Assembly: GCF_017377795.1 (NCBI RefSeq)
Contig: NZ_JAFRDR010000018.1
Coordinates: 1-45,200, forward strand
Length of the DNA: 45,200 nt
Direction: 5' to 3'
Source: Williamsia soli
GTDB taxonomy: Bacteria > Actinomycetota > Actinomycetes > Mycobacteriales > Mycobacteriaceae
The position numbers and the translations under genes are program-made. The notes below the pieces were generated by a model. That model ran no database searches and had not been told where the DNA came from. It saw only the letters and a list, made by a program, of their open reading frames with translations. Positions 25,114 through 33,765 of this stretch are shown here, piece after piece. Positions within the stretch are counted from its first letter, which is position 1, and each line of letters opens with the position of its first letter.

Positions 25114-26307
25114 TCATCCCTCGTCGCGCGGTGCGATCGTGAAGGTGTCTTTGATGGAGCCCTCGCCGGCAAACGATTGGGCGACCATCTGGTGGCCCAG
25201 GAATTGCGCTCCATCCGAGTGATATACGGGTGCACACGCTCCGTCCTCCCATTCGATGGACCGCATGCTCGATGCCACCTTCTCGTGGTCGGAGGCCGTG
25301 CCGGCATCCTCGATAGCTGCAGCGAGAAACCGAACGGAATCGTAGACCTGAGTCGCCGACGGGGTCGGAATCGACCCGTACTTCGCCTGGTAGTCGGCAG
25401 CGAACTGACGACCGGCCTCGCTCTCGCCCAACGCGGGAGCACAGGGCACGACGCCGTTCAACGGTTGTATCGCCGGGCCCTCGACCAAATTGTTGGCCGC
25501 GACCAGCGGCGCCGAGTTCCCGCCGATCACCGGTGTGTCGATGCCGTTCTGCCTCATCTGATTCATTTGCAGAGCAAGAACATTCGGGAACGTCCATGAC
25601 AGGATCACATCGGAATCCCGAAGATCGAGGACGGTCCCGGTGAGATCGGTGACCGTCGGCGCGACATATCGGACCGTGCCCGTCTGCAAGCCGGCCTCCT
25701 CGATCGCCTTCATGGAGTTCTCGGTGGACACCCGACCGAAGGTCTCGTCCGTCGCGATGATCCCGATTCGCTTCGCCCCAAGACTCTGCGCCAACGCGAC
25801 CGCATTGGTCGCGCGCGCATTGTCGTCAGGGTTGATCGAGAACAGCCACTCACTGCCCGCCTCGGCCCCACGTGCGAGCTTTCCGTCGCTGCTGACGTGG
25901 ATCATCGGAATTGCGGCGGAGTCCACATCGCGGGTCAGCGCCTCGAGCGAACCCCCACCCGGAAACCCGATGATCGCGCTGGGGTTCTCGTCTGCCGCCT
26001 TGAGAAAAGCGGTACGTGCAGCCTGCGGATCTGTGACCGAGGCGGGAATACGCTGGTATTCCAGGGGCTTCCCCAGGACGCCACCGTCTTCGTTGACCTT
26101 TGCAATAGCCATCTCGGCGCCATTGTTGTAGTCATTCAGCGCGTTGTTGGAGTCACCCTTCACCTCGATCAGCCCGACGATCGAGGCTCCGTCCTCATCG
26201 GAAGGCTCGGACTCAGCGGAACAGGCTGTCATGACCAGAGCCAGGCCGGTGACGGCGGCGGCCAGGACACGAACTCGTCCCCGACCACTGATTACTCGTG
26301 TAGACAT
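25114..26307 (-). CDS. ABC transporter solute-binding lipoprotein, Liv/HAAT type
   Basis: A 397-residue extracytoplasmic binding protein. The N-terminus has basic residues, a hydrophobic stretch and a lipobox VMTAC with Cys29 as the predicted lipidated residue. The mature part is a periplasmic-binding-protein type I fold of the branched-chain-amino-acid group: GLIEVKGD, an NNGAEMAIAKVNEDGGVLGKP-like opening and GFPGGGS loops. The start is the ATG at 26305-26307 with GAGGAGA upstream; the longer frame overlaps the ATPase gene. It is the last gene of the importer operon, 22 bases after the ATPase. In actinobacteria such systems also carry aromatic and other carboxylic acids. Location in this regulon favours a catabolic substrate over amino acids. 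Confidence 0.9.
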   Translation of the reverse strand: MSTRVISGRGRVRVLAAAVTGLALVMTACSAESEPSDEDGASIVGLIEVKGDSNNALNDYNNGAEMAIAKVNEDGGVLGKPLEYQRIPASVTDPQAARTAFLKAADENPSAIIGFPGGGSLEALTRDVDSAAIPMIHVSSDGKLARGAEAGSEWLFSINPDDNARATNAVALAQSLGAKRIGIIATDETFGRVSTENSMKAIEEAGLQTGTVRYVAPTVTDLTGTVLDLRDSDVILSWTFPNVLALQMNQMRQNGIDTPVIGGNSAPLVAANNLVEGPAIQPLNGVVPCAPALGESEAGRQFAADYQAKYGSIPTPSATQVYDSVRFLAAAIEDAGTASDHEKVASSMRSIEWEDGACAPVYHSDGAQFLGHQMVAQSFAGEGSIKDTFTIAPRDEG

Positions 26308-26329
26308 TGTCTCTATCTCCTCAGAATCG

Positions 26330-27043
26330 CTAGCTGTTCTCGACATCGGATTGACCCAAGTAGCTGGCCATGATGGACGACCGATCGGACAAGTCGGTGC
26401 AGTCGCCCGACATGACGATGTGTCCTTCCGCCAGGACGTAACCTCGATGCGAAAGGGACAACGCGTCGGTGGTGTTCTGCTCCACCAACAAGATCGGCGT
26501 TTCCGTGGCCACCTCGGCGAGGGCCTTATACACCGCCGAGACAACCGCCGGCGCCAGGCCAAGCGACGGTTCGTCGAGCATCAACAACCTCGGAGCCGCA
26601 ATCAGGGCCCGGCCCAGCGCGACCATCTGTTGCTCGCCGCCCGACAACGCGAAGCCCCGACGTTTACGCATCTCTGTCAGCTTCGGAAACAGGTCGTACA
26701 CGTCGTCGAGTGAGTATTTCGCGGCGCGGCCTGCGCGCGCGATCTCGCCGATTCGTAGGTTCTCATGCACCGTCAGGGTCGGAAAGACATGTCGCCCTTC
26801 GGGTACATGGATCAGACCTCGTCGTCCCAGTTCCGGGGTTCCGATGCCGGCAACGTCGTCGCCGTCATACCGGATGGTTCCGTCGCAATAGGCCAGCTGA
26901 GAGATCGAACGCAGAATCGATGTCTTTCCAGCACCGTTGGGCCCGAGTAGGCACACGACCTCGTTTTCGGAAACCTCGAAAGAGACGCCCTTCACCGCAT
27001 GCGTCGCCGTATACCGGACGTGAAGTCCGTTGACCTCAAGCAT
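26330..27043 (-). CDS. ABC transporter ATPase, LivF-like
   Basis: A 237-residue ATP-binding subunit. Walker A is GPNGAGKT at 34-41, the ABC signature is LSGGEQQMVALGRAL, and Walker B is LLMLDEPSLGL. This pattern is typical of the LivF-type subunit that pairs with LivG to drive a Liv/HAAT importer. The start is the ATG at 27041-27043 (MLEVNGLHV), which overlaps the end of the LivG-like gene by 8 bases; an in-frame start eight codons upstream has no better support. It is the fourth gene of the operon 29697-25114. Confidence 0.92.
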   Translation of the reverse strand: MLEVNGLHVRYTATHAVKGVSFEVSENEVVCLLGPNGAGKTSILRSISQLAYCDGTIRYDGDDVAGIGTPELGRRGLIHVPEGRHVFPTLTVHENLRIGEIARAGRAAKYSLDDVYDLFPKLTEMRKRRGFALSGGEQQMVALGRALIAAPRLLMLDEPSLGLAPAVVSAVYKALAEVATETPILLVEQNTTDALSLSHRGYVLAEGHIVMSGDCTDLSDRSSIMASYLGQSDVENS

Positions 27044-27827
27044 CGCGGGCCACCCCCAAGTAGGCATCTATCACGCGAGCGTCGGACCAGACCTGTGACG
27101 GGGAGCCATCGGCAATCAGCCGACCCGATTCGAGCACCAGAATGCGATCGCACAAGGCATCGATGAAATCGATCTTGTGGTCGACGACCATGAGTGTCAC
27201 ACCCTCAGAACGAAGCTCTTTCAACAGCGCAGCCAGCGATATCGTCTCGGCGTCATTGAGCCCTGCGCTGGGTTCGTCGAGCATGAGAACCCCTGGAGCA
27301 CCGACGATGGCGCGTGCAAGTTCGCACATACGCTGCTCACCGTAGGTGAGGTCGCCGGTCGGCCGGGTACTTGCTTCGTCCAAACCCACGCGCCCGAGCG
27401 CGATCTGGGCATTCTTCAATCGACGGCGCTCGCTCTTCCACATCGCAGGACGCCACAACCAGGCGCCCACAAGCCCCCGGGCCTGAGTATCGACGTCGCC
27501 AAGCATGACGTTGTCGAGACACGACAACTCACGGGACAGCTGCGGAGCTTGATAGACACGGGCGAGTCCGGCGCGACGCATTGGTCCCGGGCGACCGGTT
27601 GACATCGCCTTGCCGACGATGCTGATCTGCCCGCGGGCCGGCACGACGCCACCCAACGCGTTGAGAAGTGTTGTCTTGCCGCTTCCGTTGGGACCCACCA
27701 GGCCGACGATCGCTCCTCGCTGCAAGGCGAAGGACACGCCATTCAGTGCCCGCACCCCACCGAAGCGAACCGAGATGTCTGCAGCGGTCAGCACGGTTTC
27801 GGCGCCGCCGTCCGACTGGGCGGTCAT
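27036..27827 (-). CDS. ABC transporter ATPase, LivG-like
   Basis: A 263-residue ATP-binding subunit. Walker A is GPNGSGKT at 45-52, the signature-like segment is LTYGEQRMCELARAI (with Tyr-Gly in place of Ser-Gly), and Walker B is VLMLDEPSAGL. The C-terminal tail (GSPSQVWSDARVIDAYLG) is typical of LivG. The ATG overlaps the stop of the LivM-like permease (ATGA at 27824-27827), so translation is coupled. It should pair with the LivF-like ATPase to power the importer. Confidence 0.92.
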   Translation of the reverse strand: MTAQSDGGAETVLTAADISVRFGGVRALNGVSFALQRGAIVGLVGPNGSGKTTLLNALGGVVPARGQISIVGKAMSTGRPGPMRRAGLARVYQAPQLSRELSCLDNVMLGDVDTQARGLVGAWLWRPAMWKSERRRLKNAQIALGRVGLDEASTRPTGDLTYGEQRMCELARAIVGAPGVLMLDEPSAGLNDAETISLAALLKELRSEGVTLMVVDHKIDFIDALCDRILVLESGRLIADGSPSQVWSDARVIDAYLGVARDA

Positions 27828-28828
27828 GCGATGTCCTCGCGAGTCCTCGCGACAGGTCGATACCCGAGGGTCCGCACCTTGTCGATCACGCCGATCAGCC
27901 CACCCGGGAACACCAGAATGACGACGAGAAGAAGCGCACCGTAGATGACGGACATGTACTGCTCCAGACCCGACAGTAGTTCGGGCACGGCCACATAGAA
28001 CGCTGCGCCGATGAGCACGCCCCAGTGCGACGCCAAACCGCCGAGAAGGACAATGAGAAAAAGACCGATCCCGAGATCCAGCCCGAAGGAATCGACTCCG
28101 ATGAAGCCTTGCCAGTGTGTGATGAGTGCGCCGGCGAGACCACCGACAGCGGAACCGAGTACGAACATCTTCATTCGTAGCGAATCGACCGAGACACCGA
28201 CCGAGCGGGATACCGTAGGAATTTCCCGAACCGCGTTGAGCTGACGAGACAGCGGAGATCGACGAATCCAGATGGACAGCAGAAGGACAGCCGCAAGAAC
28301 TGTCCCCAACAGCCAGAACACCTCACCGTCGGTCCGCAGTTCCTGGCCGAACACCATCGGATAGCTGACACCGGTGATGTTCCCGTTCACCCCGGTGAAC
28401 GTAGATGTCCTACCGAACACCACCGTGCCGATCTCGGCGACGGCCAGAGTCCCCAGCGCGAAGTAGAAGTGCTCGGTTCGCCAGAGAACAGATCCGATCA
28501 CCACCGCCATAGACACGGTCAGTCCGACTCCGCCGAGAACACACAGGACGAAGGGCAACCCTCGATCGTCGAGATAGGCGGTGCCGTAACCTCCAAGGGC
28601 CATCATGAACGTCTGCGAGAATGCGAATCTCCCACCGAGCGCGAAGATCCAGTAAAAGCCGAGTGCGGCGATCGAGTAGACGACCCACAGATTCAGTAGG
28701 TTGACGGAGCTCCCTGTGCTGACCAGCTGAGATACCACCGCGACGAGCAGCAGGACTACGCCGAGAGTGATGTAGTGTCCGCGTTCGTAGAGCCGTATGC
28801 CCTCGTGAGAGCGGTTCTTGAAGATCAC
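27824..28828 (-). CDS. ABC transporter permease, LivM-like
   Basis: A 334-residue membrane permease with about nine to ten hydrophobic segments. The conserved transmembrane core includes GRFAFSQTFMMALGGYG and the SxxGxxxxxLRM(K)xFVLGSAVGGLAGAL region of LivM proteins. The start is GTG at 28826-28828, overlapping the LivH-like stop (GTGA). The longer frame to 29122 would run through the LivH-like gene and is rejected. With the LivH-like subunit it forms the membrane channel of the importer. Confidence 0.9.
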   Translation of the reverse strand: MIFKNRSHEGIRLYERGHYITLGVVLLLVAVVSQLVSTGSSVNLLNLWVVYSIAALGFYWIFALGGRFAFSQTFMMALGGYGTAYLDDRGLPFVLCVLGGVGLTVSMAVVIGSVLWRTEHFYFALGTLAVAEIGTVVFGRTSTFTGVNGNITGVSYPMVFGQELRTDGEVFWLLGTVLAAVLLLSIWIRRSPLSRQLNAVREIPTVSRSVGVSVDSLRMKMFVLGSAVGGLAGALITHWQGFIGVDSFGLDLGIGLFLIVLLGGLASHWGVLIGAAFYVAVPELLSGLEQYMSVIYGALLLVVILVFPGGLIGVIDKVRTLGYRPVARTREDIA

Positions 28829-29697
28829 AGTCGCACCTCGGATTTGCCCAACAGCCCCTGCGGCCGCAGTGCGAGGACGGCAAGCATCGCTATGTACGGA
28901 AGTATCACCGCGTAGTCCTGGAATATGTAGCCGCCCAGCAGATACTGGATGGCTCCGATCGCCATCGACCCGAGGACGACACCCCACAGATTGCCGAAAC
29001 CCCCCAGTACCGCCGCCGCAAAGGCGGCCAGCATTATCGAGAATCCGAAGTTCAGGTCGAGGCTCGACAAGGGTGCGACCAGGATTCCGGCCAGCGCGGC
29101 GAGCGCGGCCGACATTCCCCAAGCTACAACACTGATGCGGCCGGTTCGGATGGCGTAGAGCTCGGCGGTTTCACGATCACTCGCCAGCGCTCGCAATTGT
29201 CGACCAAAGCTGGTGTAACCAAACAACCAGACCACGGCTCCGACACATACCGCACTCACCGCGATGATGAGGATCCGCTGCCCCGAGATGGAAGCACCGA
29301 AGACCTCGATCACAGAACCATCTACCGGCGACGGAAGCCGCTGCGGCGTACTACCTTGCCACAGGGAGATGATGGCCCGAATGACCAGCGCTGCGGCGAG
29401 TGTCGCGATGAGCACCGTCAGATGCGGCCTCCGGCGCAGCGGCGCGTATGCCAGTCGCTCGAGCAGCACACCTATCGCGAACATGACGACGACGGCGGCC
29501 AAGTAGCCGAGCACAGTGTTCATGCCGACGTCCACCAAGAACCACAGAGCGACGTATCCGCCGAGAGTGATGAGATCACCGTGCGCGAAATTGACCACGC
29601 CGGTGGCTTTGTACAGAACGAGAAAGCCCAGGGCCGCGAGCGCGAGGACTGCACCGTAGGCAGTCGCACTGAAGGCCAAGGCGACGAAGGTATCCAC
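28825..29697 (-). CDS. ABC transporter permease, LivH-like
   Basis: A 290-residue membrane permease with about eight hydrophobic segments. GVVNFAHGDLITLGGYVAL near the N-terminus is the hallmark of LivH-type subunits. The start is GTG at 29695-29697 with AGGAAGG upstream at 7-base spacing. It is the first gene of the five-gene importer operon (LivH, LivM, LivG, LivF, binding protein). A 20-bp KstR2-type palindrome lies only 15 bases upstream, so the importer belongs to the same regulon as the catabolic genes. Confidence 0.91.
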   Translation of the reverse strand: MDTFVALAFSATAYGAVLALAALGFLVLYKATGVVNFAHGDLITLGGYVALWFLVDVGMNTVLGYLAAVVVMFAIGVLLERLAYAPLRRRPHLTVLIATLAAALVIRAIISLWQGSTPQRLPSPVDGSVIEVFGASISGQRILIIAVSAVCVGAVVWLFGYTSFGRQLRALASDRETAELYAIRTGRISVVAWGMSAALAALAGILVAPLSSLDLNFGFSIMLAAFAAAVLGGFGNLWGVVLGSMAIGAIQYLLGGYIFQDYAVILPYIAMLAVLALRPQGLLGKSEVRL

Positions 29698-29711
29698 CTA
29701 GTCCCTTCCTA

Positions 29712-29731
29712 AACCAAGCGCTTGCTTGGTT
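29712..29731. promoter_or_regulatory. KstR2-type operator before the ABC importer operon
   Basis: AACCAAGCGCTTGCTTGGTT is a perfect inverted repeat of 8-base arms around GCTT, and also contains the core CAAGCGCTTG (29715-29724). It is the longest and most symmetric copy in the window. It lies 15 bases upstream of the LivH-like GTG, where a bound repressor would block transcription initiation. Confidence 0.78.
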
Positions 29732-29816
29732 GATAAAGCCGAAGGTAGTGCGCGTCACAGAGAAAGTCAATTCATGCGCGTCCGACCGGAAGATCGCGAA
29801 TGTTTGTGAATGACAA

Positions 29817-29833
29817 AGTGATCCGAGATCACT
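29817..29833 (-). terminator. Short hairpin after the aldehyde dehydrogenase gene
   Basis: AGTGATC-CGA-GATCACT forms a 7-bp stem with a 3-base loop, 14 bases beyond the aldehyde dehydrogenase stop. On the minus strand it is followed by TTTGTCATT. It may end the seven-gene operon before the importer promoter. The stem is modest, so this is tentative. Confidence 0.4.
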
Positions 29834-29846
29834 CACCCGACGGCGT

Positions 29847-31316
29847 TCAGCCGTACTCGATCCAGACGCTCTTTCGTTCGAGCCATTCGTCCAGGGTCTG
29901 CGGTCCGTTCGACGTTCCGATACCGCTTTCCTTGTGACCTCCGAAAGGCAGTGCCCAGTGCAAGCGCCGGTAGGTGTTCACCCACACCGTGCCCGCATCG
30001 AGTCCTGTGATCATCCGCTGCGCCCGAGGAAGATTCTGAGTCCAGACACCGGCGGCCAATCCGAAGGTGCTGCCGTTGGCGATGTCCAGTGCTTCTGCCT
30101 CGTCCGAGAAGCGGAGTGCAACGGCGACTGGACCGAAGACCTCCTCACGGCAGATCTGCAGACCTGGATCGTCGGTGGTCAGAAGGGTTGGCTCAATGTA
30201 GTAACCACTGGCCAAATCCTTATTGCGCGAGAACAACTCAGGGCCTGACCGTCCCCCGAAGGCAAGCTTGGCCCCGTCCGCCTGTGCACTCTCGATGTAT
30301 CCCCTGATCTTGTCGAACTGCACTCGCGAGACCACCGGACCCATGTCGGTCCCGGCATCAGGGGGGCTCCCGAGGGTCATCTGCGAGGCACGGAGTCGAA
30401 CCTCTTCGATGAATTCCTCGAATATGCTGTCCTGTATCAAGATTCGTGATCCAGCGATACATGCTTGACCGGCACTGGCTGTGAAGATACCTGCGGTGAC
30501 ACCGGCAACGGCTGCATCGATGTCTGCGTCGGCGAAGACGATGTTGGGTGACTTCCCGCCCAACTCCAGCGACAGGGCTTTGAGGTTCCCTGTCGAGGCC
30601 TCCGTGATTCGCCGACCGGTTTGGGTTGAGCCGGTGAAGCTGATCATTCGGACGCCATCATGCCGTGCCAGCGCGTCGCCGGCGCTCGCCCCCTCCCCGG
30701 TGACGATGTTGACGACACCTGCCGGGATACCTGCTTTTGCTACGAGTTCAGCGGCGGCCAGAACCGAGACCGAGGCTATCTCAGGTGGCTTGACCACCAG
30801 CGTGTTTCCGGCCGCCAGTGCTGCTGTGGCCTTGGCCAGGAACATCGCCAGGGGTGCGTTCCACGGGATGATCAGGCCGACGACTCCGTATGGTTCACGC
30901 ACCGTGTAGGTCGACGCCGTAGGTGACACCGACACGGTGGTTCCCGTGATCGTCTCCGCGAGACCGGCGACATACTCCATCTGCATCGCGGCTCCGGCGA
31001 TGGCCGGTTCTGCCTCGCGTCTGGGACGGCCGTTGTCAGCGGCGTCCAGACGCCACAGGGTGTCGAGGTTGTCGCGGACCAATCGTGCCCAGCTCCGCAG
31101 GTGCGCGGCTCGCTGGGCCGGTGCCGTCTCGCGCCATGCGGGCAGTGCCCGTGCGGCGGCGCGGACCGCGACATCGATGTCAGAGGCACCACCAGCCGGA
31201 ATCCTGGCCCAGGTCCGACCGGTCGACGGGTCGATGCTGTCGATCCATTCGTTATCGATAGCCGGGCAACCCCGGCCGTCTATCAACTGCAGGTGGTCCG
31301 TGATGTTCGTTGCCAT
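29847..31316 (-). CDS. NAD(P)-dependent aldehyde dehydrogenase
   Basis: A 489-residue aldehyde dehydrogenase. The cofactor loop FTGSTQTGRR is at about 227-236, Glu251 in LELGGKSPN is the general base, and Cys286 in GQACIAGSR is the nucleophile. All catalytic residues are present. It oxidises an aldehyde to the acid. The start is the ATG at 31314-31316 with GAAAGG upstream; the frame continues to 31667 but that part lies within the preceding SDR gene. It is the last gene of the seven-gene leftward operon. In a pathway with a retro-aldol step and mycofactocin-type alcohol oxidation, an aldehyde intermediate is expected, but the substrate is not defined. Confidence 0.94.
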   Translation of the reverse strand: MATNITDHLQLIDGRGCPAIDNEWIDSIDPSTGRTWARIPAGGASDIDVAVRAAARALPAWRETAPAQRAAHLRSWARLVRDNLDTLWRLDAADNGRPRREAEPAIAGAAMQMEYVAGLAETITGTTVSVSPTASTYTVREPYGVVGLIIPWNAPLAMFLAKATAALAAGNTLVVKPPEIASVSVLAAAELVAKAGIPAGVVNIVTGEGASAGDALARHDGVRMISFTGSTQTGRRITEASTGNLKALSLELGGKSPNIVFADADIDAAVAGVTAGIFTASAGQACIAGSRILIQDSIFEEFIEEVRLRASQMTLGSPPDAGTDMGPVVSRVQFDKIRGYIESAQADGAKLAFGGRSGPELFSRNKDLASGYYIEPTLLTTDDPGLQICREEVFGPVAVALRFSDEAEALDIANGSTFGLAAGVWTQNLPRAQRMITGLDAGTVWVNTYRRLHWALPFGGHKESGIGTSNGPQTLDEWLERKSVWIEYG

Positions 31317-31342
31317 GAAGGGCCTTTCGGTGATGCGGAAAC

Positions 31343-32188
31343 TCACGCCGAGGATCGCGCCGAGGTCCCCGCGTTGACGTCCAGGACGCTGCCGGTGATG
31401 TGTGGAGTGTCTGGTCCGATCAGGAACATCACGGCGGCCGTGATCTCTTCCGGCTCCAGGAGCGCCACCGGTTGCACGTGGTGCTCGAGTAACAACGACT
31501 CCACGTCGGACCATTGCGGGTCGGTCAGATCCGGGCGCAGGGCGCGATACAGACCGGCGTTGTGCACCATCGGTGTCGAGGTGTTGCCGGGAGCCACGGC
31601 ATTCACCGTCACCCCGAACTGGGCGAGATCCAACGCCGCTGCTTTCACAAGACCGATGACACCCCACTTCGATGCCACGTAAGCCACCGACCCCGGCACG
31701 GGAACACGGCCCTGGTTGCTGGCTGTTACAACGATTCTGCCGTAGTTCTGGGCGATCATGTGTGGACTGACCGCGCGGAGGCAGTGAAATACACCGGACA
31801 GGTTGCTTCCGATGACCTCGTCCCAGACATCGATGTCGGCGTCCTGAATCGAGCCGCCGCCATGCACTCCTGCGTTTGCCACCAGAACGTCGACACGGCC
31901 GAACGTGGCGACCACTTCATCGACCATCGCTTCCGTCTGCGCGAAATCCGAGACATCACACACGACCGACAATGCTCGGGAACCGGTCGCCCGAACAAGG
32001 CCTTCGGTGTACGCGAGGTCGTCTTTTGTCCCGAGTGGATATCTGATGGCAGGGTTGTCGGAGCAGCGGTCCACGAGCACCACATCGGCACCCCTTTCCG
32101 CCGCGGCCTGGGCGTGCGAACGCCCTTGTCCTCGGGCCCCACCGGTCACGATCACAACCTGACCCGACAGTGATCCCATACCCGTCAC
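31343..32188 (-). CDS. Mycofactocin-type SDR
   Basis: A 281-residue SDR with TGGARGQG at about 15-22, Asn-Ala-Gly at 105-107, Ser157, and Tyr170/Lys174 (YVASK). The loop after beta-2 carries an insertion, CSDNPAIRYPLGTKDDLAYT (42-61). This 'Y-x-(M/L)-x-T-x-(E/D)-DL' insertion is characteristic of mycofactocin-coupled SDRs (TIGR03971), which keep their nicotinamide bound and pass electrons to mycofactocin. It probably oxidises an alcohol in the pathway. The start is GTG at 32186-32188, overlapping the ligase stop (GTGA); the ATG at 32177-32179 is an alternative. No mycofactocin biosynthesis gene lies in the window. A relative is at 43870-44691. Confidence 0.87.
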   Translation of the reverse strand: MTGMGSLSGQVVIVTGGARGQGRSHAQAAAERGADVVLVDRCSDNPAIRYPLGTKDDLAYTEGLVRATGSRALSVVCDVSDFAQTEAMVDEVVATFGRVDVLVANAGVHGGGSIQDADIDVWDEVIGSNLSGVFHCLRAVSPHMIAQNYGRIVVTASNQGRVPVPGSVAYVASKWGVIGLVKAAALDLAQFGVTVNAVAPGNTSTPMVHNAGLYRALRPDLTDPQWSDVESLLLEHHVQPVALLEPEEITAAVMFLIGPDTPHITGSVLDVNAGTSARSSA

Positions 32189-33765
32189 CGTCGCCCGGAC
32201 GTGGCAGCGAAGACGTTGGAATAGTCTTCGATCAGTTTTCGCCGCAACAGCTTTCCTCGACCACCCGAGCCGTCGACTGCGTGTGGCAACGAGTCCGCGA
32301 CCACAATGCGATCCGGCCGGGCAGCCCCTGGCAGAGATTCGTCAAGGCGTCGTTCCACATGGGCGATGACAGCCTCCTGGTCGCCTCGGATCGAGATGAC
32401 CAGCAGGATGTGCGTCCGACCGGTGTCATCGCCGATACCCACCGCACCGGCCTCGAGTACCCCCGGGACTCTCGATGCCACATCCTCGATCTGCGTGGGC
32501 AAGGTCATCGCGCCGTCGCGCTCGATGGCATCGGCCCGACGGCCCAGAACCGTCACCCGGCCCTTCTGGTCGATCGAACCGACGTCACCACCGATGAACC
32601 AGCCATCGACCAGTGCCTGCTCGGTCGCTTCTGGCCGGTTCGCATAACCCACCGTCACATGGGGTCCGCGGATCTGGATCTCACCGACCTGGTCGACAAC
32701 CGGCTGCCCACCGCCGTCCACCACTCGTACCGCGCCGCCGAATCGGGCACGACCGACAGCACCGCCGGCGACGTCGTCGTCACCGGCGCGCCCGATCACG
32801 CTGTAAGGCGCTTCCGTCTGTCCGTAGTATCCGTACAGGTCGAGCTGCGGCAGTCGTTCGTGGATGCGCTCCTGCAGTGCCGGTAGGAGGGGTTCGCCTC
32901 CGAGCATGGCAACCCGCAACGACGTGAGGTCGATGCCGCGGTGCCGATCGTCGGAAAGTAGCTCACCGAAGAAACTCGGCGTGACGCTGATGTGCGTGAT
33001 CTTCTCTCTGGGAACTGTTTCGAGAAACTGCTCTGGGCCGAAGTTCTCCTCGAGGACGAGTCGGAGTCCGGCAGCCAGAGCGGGCGCCGCCACCGCGATG
33101 AAGCCCACACCCCAGATGATCGGACCCGTCCCCAACGATCCGTCCTGTCCGGTGGGAACGTCGACCCATAGATCGCGGGCCACCGCGAGTCCGGAGGCAT
33201 GCGTGTAGATGACCGCCTTGGGCAGCCCGGTACTCCCCGACGTGAAAAAGAGTGCCAGCGGGTCGGATCCGGAGGCCCCTAGGTGCGGTGCATCGACCGA
33301 CGCCTTGGCCGTGAGCCCGTCCAGATCGGTAGCGGATTCGACCGCCTCTGCCGCCGCCCCGGTTCTGACCCACTGCTCGATCAACGGAAAGTGCGGTCGG
33401 AGGCGGTCGACCACGGCATCGAACTCGGAGTCGTAGACAAAGGCGGTGGCCTCGATCTCTGCCACAATCGCCTGGAGGGTCGGCTCGTCCCAGTACGGGT
33501 TGAGCGCGCACAAGACGCTTCCGATCTTGTTCTGCGCCAGATAAATCTTGGCGACCGACAGCGTCGAGCTCAGTAGCGTTGCCACTCGCGCGCCGGGTTT
33601 GATGCCGGCCGCGAGAAGGGCGTTCGCCACGCGATTGACATCGTCGTCGAGATCTTTGTACGAGATGCTTACGGTGCCATGGACCAGAGCGATACGGTCC
33701 GGACCGCGATCTCGCTGGGCGGTGAGCACCGAGTAGCCGAAGTTGGCGTACGGGTTCGTGGTCAT
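32185..33765 (-). CDS. AMP-forming acyl-CoA synthetase/ligase
   Basis: A 526-residue ANL ligase. The ATP motif FFTSGSTGLPKAVIYTHAS starts at about residue 173 and is intact, including the lysine. YGYYGQTEAP is the A5 motif, and the C-terminal domain ends with GRGKLLRRKL, whose lysine should serve adenylation. It activates an acid to a CoA ester. The ATG overlaps the stop of the upstream ligase homologue (ATGA at 33762-33765), and its own stop overlaps the next SDR, so three genes are translationally coupled. The neighbour at 33762 has lost both catalytic lysines, so this is probably the active member of the pair. The C-terminal region (GRRADAIERDGAMTLP) is somewhat divergent. Confidence 0.87.
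   Translation of the reverse strand: MTTNPYANFGYSVLTAQRDRGPDRIALVHGTVSISYKDLDDDVNRVANALLAAGIKPGARVATLLSSTLSVAKIYLAQNKIGSVLCALNPYWDEPTLQAIVAEIEATAFVYDSEFDAVVDRLRPHFPLIEQWVRTGAAAEAVESATDLDGLTAKASVDAPHLGASGSDPLALFFTSGSTGLPKAVIYTHASGLAVARDLWVDVPTGQDGSLGTGPIIWGVGFIAVAAPALAAGLRLVLEENFGPEQFLETVPREKITHISVTPSFFGELLSDDRHRGIDLTSLRVAMLGGEPLLPALQERIHERLPQLDLYGYYGQTEAPYSVIGRAGDDDVAGGAVGRARFGGAVRVVDGGGQPVVDQVGEIQIRGPHVTVGYANRPEATEQALVDGWFIGGDVGSIDQKGRVTVLGRRADAIERDGAMTLPTQIEDVASRVPGVLEAGAVGIGDDTGRTHILLVISIRGDQEAVIAHVERRLDESLPGAARPDRIVVADSLPHAVDGSGGRGKLLRRKLIEDYSNVFAATSGRR

Noticed and set aside
25114-29697. Importer as an ordinary branched-chain amino acid transporter
   Set aside because: The family is Liv-type, but its KstR2-type operator and catabolic neighbours make amino acids the less likely substrate; the name livFGHM was therefore not applied.
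31317-31667. N-terminal extension of the aldehyde dehydrogenase
   Set aside because: It lies inside the SDR gene at 31343; the ATG at 31316 has a GAAAGG box and gives the normal length of about 490 residues.
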